From Planctomycetota bacterium (GTDB lineage: Bacteria > Planctomycetota > Phycisphaerae > SM23-33 > FEN-1343), in contig JABMQG010000145.1 of assembly GCA_013203365.1 (NCBI GenBank), forward strand, positions 1 to 7,428: a DNA stretch of 7,428 nucleotides, given 5' to 3'. The translations under genes and the position numbers were made by a program. Positions 5,920 through 7,428 of this stretch are shown piece by piece. Positions within the stretch are counted from its first letter, which is position 1. Each line of letters starts with the position of its first letter. Below the pieces are notes generated by a model. The model did not search any database. It was not told the DNA's origin and saw only the letters and a list, made by a program, of their open reading frames with translations.

Positions 5920-6921
5920 ATGGAATACCGAACGTTGGGACATACCGATATCCGCGTCTCGGCGGTCTGCCAGGGCTGCTGGTCCATCGTCGGCGATTCT
6001 ACGTGGGGCCCGCAGGACCAGCATGACTCCATAGCCGCCCTGCAAGCATGCCTCGACGCCGGCATAAACTTCTTCGACACGGCCGAGGCCTACGGAGACG
6101 GGTACTCCGAACAGCTGATCCGAAAGGCCCTCGGCGACGCCCGCGGGGAAATCGTGCTAGCCTCGAAGGTTTCGTCGGAGCGACTCGATGATCCATCTTC
6201 GATCAAGTCGGCCTGCGAGGCCAGCCTGAGACGATTGGGCACCGACACGATCGATCTGTACCAGATACACTGGCCCAGCCCGCGAGCCAACTACGGCGAA
6301 GTTATGGGGGCGATGGAGCAACTGCGCCGCGAAGGGAAGATCCGAGCCGTCGGCGTTTCAAATTTCGGGCCAGGCTACCTCGACGACGTCCTCGCTGCCG
6401 GCCGTGTCGAAAGCAACCAACTGTGCTATAGCCTGCTTTGGCGGGCCATCGAATTCAATTTGCATGCCCGCTGTGTAGAAGAGGGCATGTCCATACTCTG
6501 CTACAGCCCGCTGTGCCAGGGTTTGCTGACAGGCAAGTTTGCCACGGCCGACGACGTGCCGGCCGGAAGGGCAAGGTCCCGGCTGTTCAGCAAGAATCGG
6601 CCACAGTCTCGCCACGGGCAGGCCGGCTGTGAAACGGAACTCTTTGACGCTATCGCCAAAATCCGGCAAATAAGCGATGAATTGCATCAGCCTATGGGCA
6701 ATGTTTCTCTGGCCTGGCTGCTGGCCCAAAAAGGCGTGGTTTCAGTCATCGCCGGAGCCCGCAACGCCAAACAGGCAGCCGAAAACGCCGCCGCCGCCGA
6801 GATAAGGCTAACCTCTGAGACCATCGCCAGGCTCTCTGAGGCCACCGAGGCCGTCAAGGCCTACGTCGGTGCCAACGCCGATATGTGGGAAGCGACTTCC
6901 CGAATGGAAAAACGGCCGTAG
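5920..6921 (+). CDS. Aldo/keto reductase, NADPH-dependent type
   Basis: This is a cytoplasmic (beta/alpha)8-barrel oxidoreductase that reduces aldehydes or ketones with a nicotinamide cofactor. It has 333 residues, the normal length. The catalytic tetrad is complete: D53 and Y58 in FFDTAEAYG, K83 in ASKVSSE, and H117 in YQIHWP. Other family marks are GVSNFGP at 145-151, a YSPLCQGLLTGK block at 195-206, and the C-terminal cofactor-phosphate-binding segment AGARN followed by EN (278-289). There is no signal peptide. The ATG at 5920 fits the family start (MEYRTLG). It lacks a clear Shine-Dalgarno site; a weak promoter-like pair (TTCCCA at 5878, TAGACT at 5901) would give an almost leaderless transcript. 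The natural substrate cannot be read from the sequence, and no neighbour shares an obvious pathway with it. Confidence 0.93.
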   Translation: MEYRTLGHTDIRVSAVCQGCWSIVGDSTWGPQDQHDSIAALQACLDAGINFFDTAEAYGDGYSEQLIRKALGDARGEIVLASKVSSERLDDPSSIKSACEASLRRLGTDTIDLYQIHWPSPRANYGEVMGAMEQLRREGKIRAVGVSNFGPGYLDDVLAAGRVESNQLCYSLLWRAIEFNLHARCVEEGMSILCYSPLCQGLLTGKFATADDVPAGRARSRLFSKNRPQSRHGQAGCETELFDAIAKIRQISDELHQPMGNVSLAWLLAQKGVVSVIAGARNAKQAAENAAAAEIRLTSETIARLSEATEAVKAYVGANADMWEATSRMEKRP

Positions 6922-6996
6922 ACCGCAGAACGCAGACATAAAAACCCATGACACTGCAACGATAGGTCTGTACCGCCTCGGCCATTGCCTTGCAAA

Positions 6997-7041
6997 ACGG
7001 GTGGCGCAGCCACATTTACCGTCTGTAGCCGCGTCACCCGT
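6997..7041. repeat. Inverted repeat between the convergent reductase and partial gene
   Basis: ACGGGTG at 6997-7003 is complementary to CACCCGT at 7035-7041. A competing small hairpin, GTGGC-GCA-GCCAC, sits at 7001-7013. Its place between two converging stop codons would suit transcription termination, but there is no T-run on either side, so I do not call a terminator. Confidence 0.25.
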
Positions 7042-7072
7042 ATACATGCCATCTGGCCGCTGGGTTTATAGG

Positions 7073-7428
7073 CTATTTCTCGACTATGATCTTGCCCAAG
7101 CCGTTGAGCGCAACATGCACGACGCCGTTCTTCGCCTCCGCCGTCGTTGCCACGCCATTAACGCCGCCCTGAACTCGCAGCTTGCCGGGTTTTATCCCCA
7201 GCGAAAGCTCGATCGGGCAGAAATTCCGGCATGAGTATTGAACGCTGCTGCGCTTGTTGGCCAAGTCGAACTCAGCATTAACCTGGAATCGAGTGGGAGA
7301 CCAGTGAGGCGACTGTTCGGCGTGGTGAAATAAGTTGCCCATCTCGAACGCCCGCATTCGCCGCATGGCCATGTACGTCCGGTCAGGTGACTTGCGAACG
7401 CAAAAAATCTCCGCGTCCGTCGTTATCG
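7073..7428 (-). CDS. C-terminal part of an unidentified protein (N-terminus off the right edge)
   Basis: The frame is open from the TAG at 7073-7075 to the right edge, giving at least 117 residues without a start that must be used (the internal ATG at 7372 is not needed). I do not recognise the family. The tail has alternating hydrophobic and polar residues and many glycines, with short strand-like stretches near the end (GKLRVQGGVNG, then GVVHVALNG and KIIVEK). This suggests a beta-sandwich C-terminal domain of the kind seen in secreted or carbohydrate-active enzymes. Two cysteines lie close together in YSCRNFC. It converges with the reductase gene and is 151 bases from it. The uninterrupted frame and a composition like the neighbours make a real gene likely. 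Confidence 0.6.
   Translation of the reverse strand, partial: ITTDAEIFCVRKSPDRTYMAMRRMRAFEMGNLFHHAEQSPHWSPTRFQVNAEFDLANKRSSVQYSCRNFCPIELSLGIKPGKLRVQGGVNGVATTAEAKNGVVHVALNGLGKIIVEK

Overview
This is a bacterial chromosomal segment, GC-rich (roughly 60% by eye) and densely coded. It holds six protein genes on both strands and no tRNA, rRNA, CRISPR array, insertion sequence or phage gene that I can recognise. The short phenylalanyl-tRNA synthetase beta chain, the style of the SGNH hydrolase and the sparse Shine-Dalgarno sites would fit a planctomycete or related PVC lineage. That is a weak inference from general knowledge, and nothing in the window proves it.

Layout from left to right. Positions 1-1208 (minus) carry the N-terminal 402 residues of a heavy-metal P1B-type ATPase whose C-terminus lies off the left edge. 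A 426-base gap (1209-1634) separates it from the divergent gene aroA (1635-2918, plus), which encodes the shikimate-pathway enzyme EPSP synthase. The gap contains several dyads but no convincing gene. aroA converges on a small SGNH/GDSL hydrolase gene (3019-3603, minus). Upstream of that on the same strand lies pheT (3705-5741, minus). A 178-base divergent promoter region separates pheT from an aldo/keto reductase gene (5920-6921, plus). The reductase converges on the C-terminal 117 residues of an unidentified protein (7073-7428, minus) that runs off the right edge.

The genes do not form one pathway or one operon. Only pheT and the hydrolase lie in the same direction with a short gap (101 bases), so they may be co-transcribed. 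aroA and pheT are housekeeping genes without their usual partners beside them: there is no other aro gene and no pheS.

I do not see a new multi-gene system here. The most noteworthy points lie inside proteins. AroA carries Ile and Phe at the positions equivalent to E. coli Thr97 and Pro101, the two sites changed in the well-known glyphosate-insensitive TIPS enzyme, and it has further changes in substrate-binding motifs. PheT appears to lack the N-terminal EMAP/OB-fold tRNA-binding domain. The gap before aroA holds dyads that could be operators or a structured leader.
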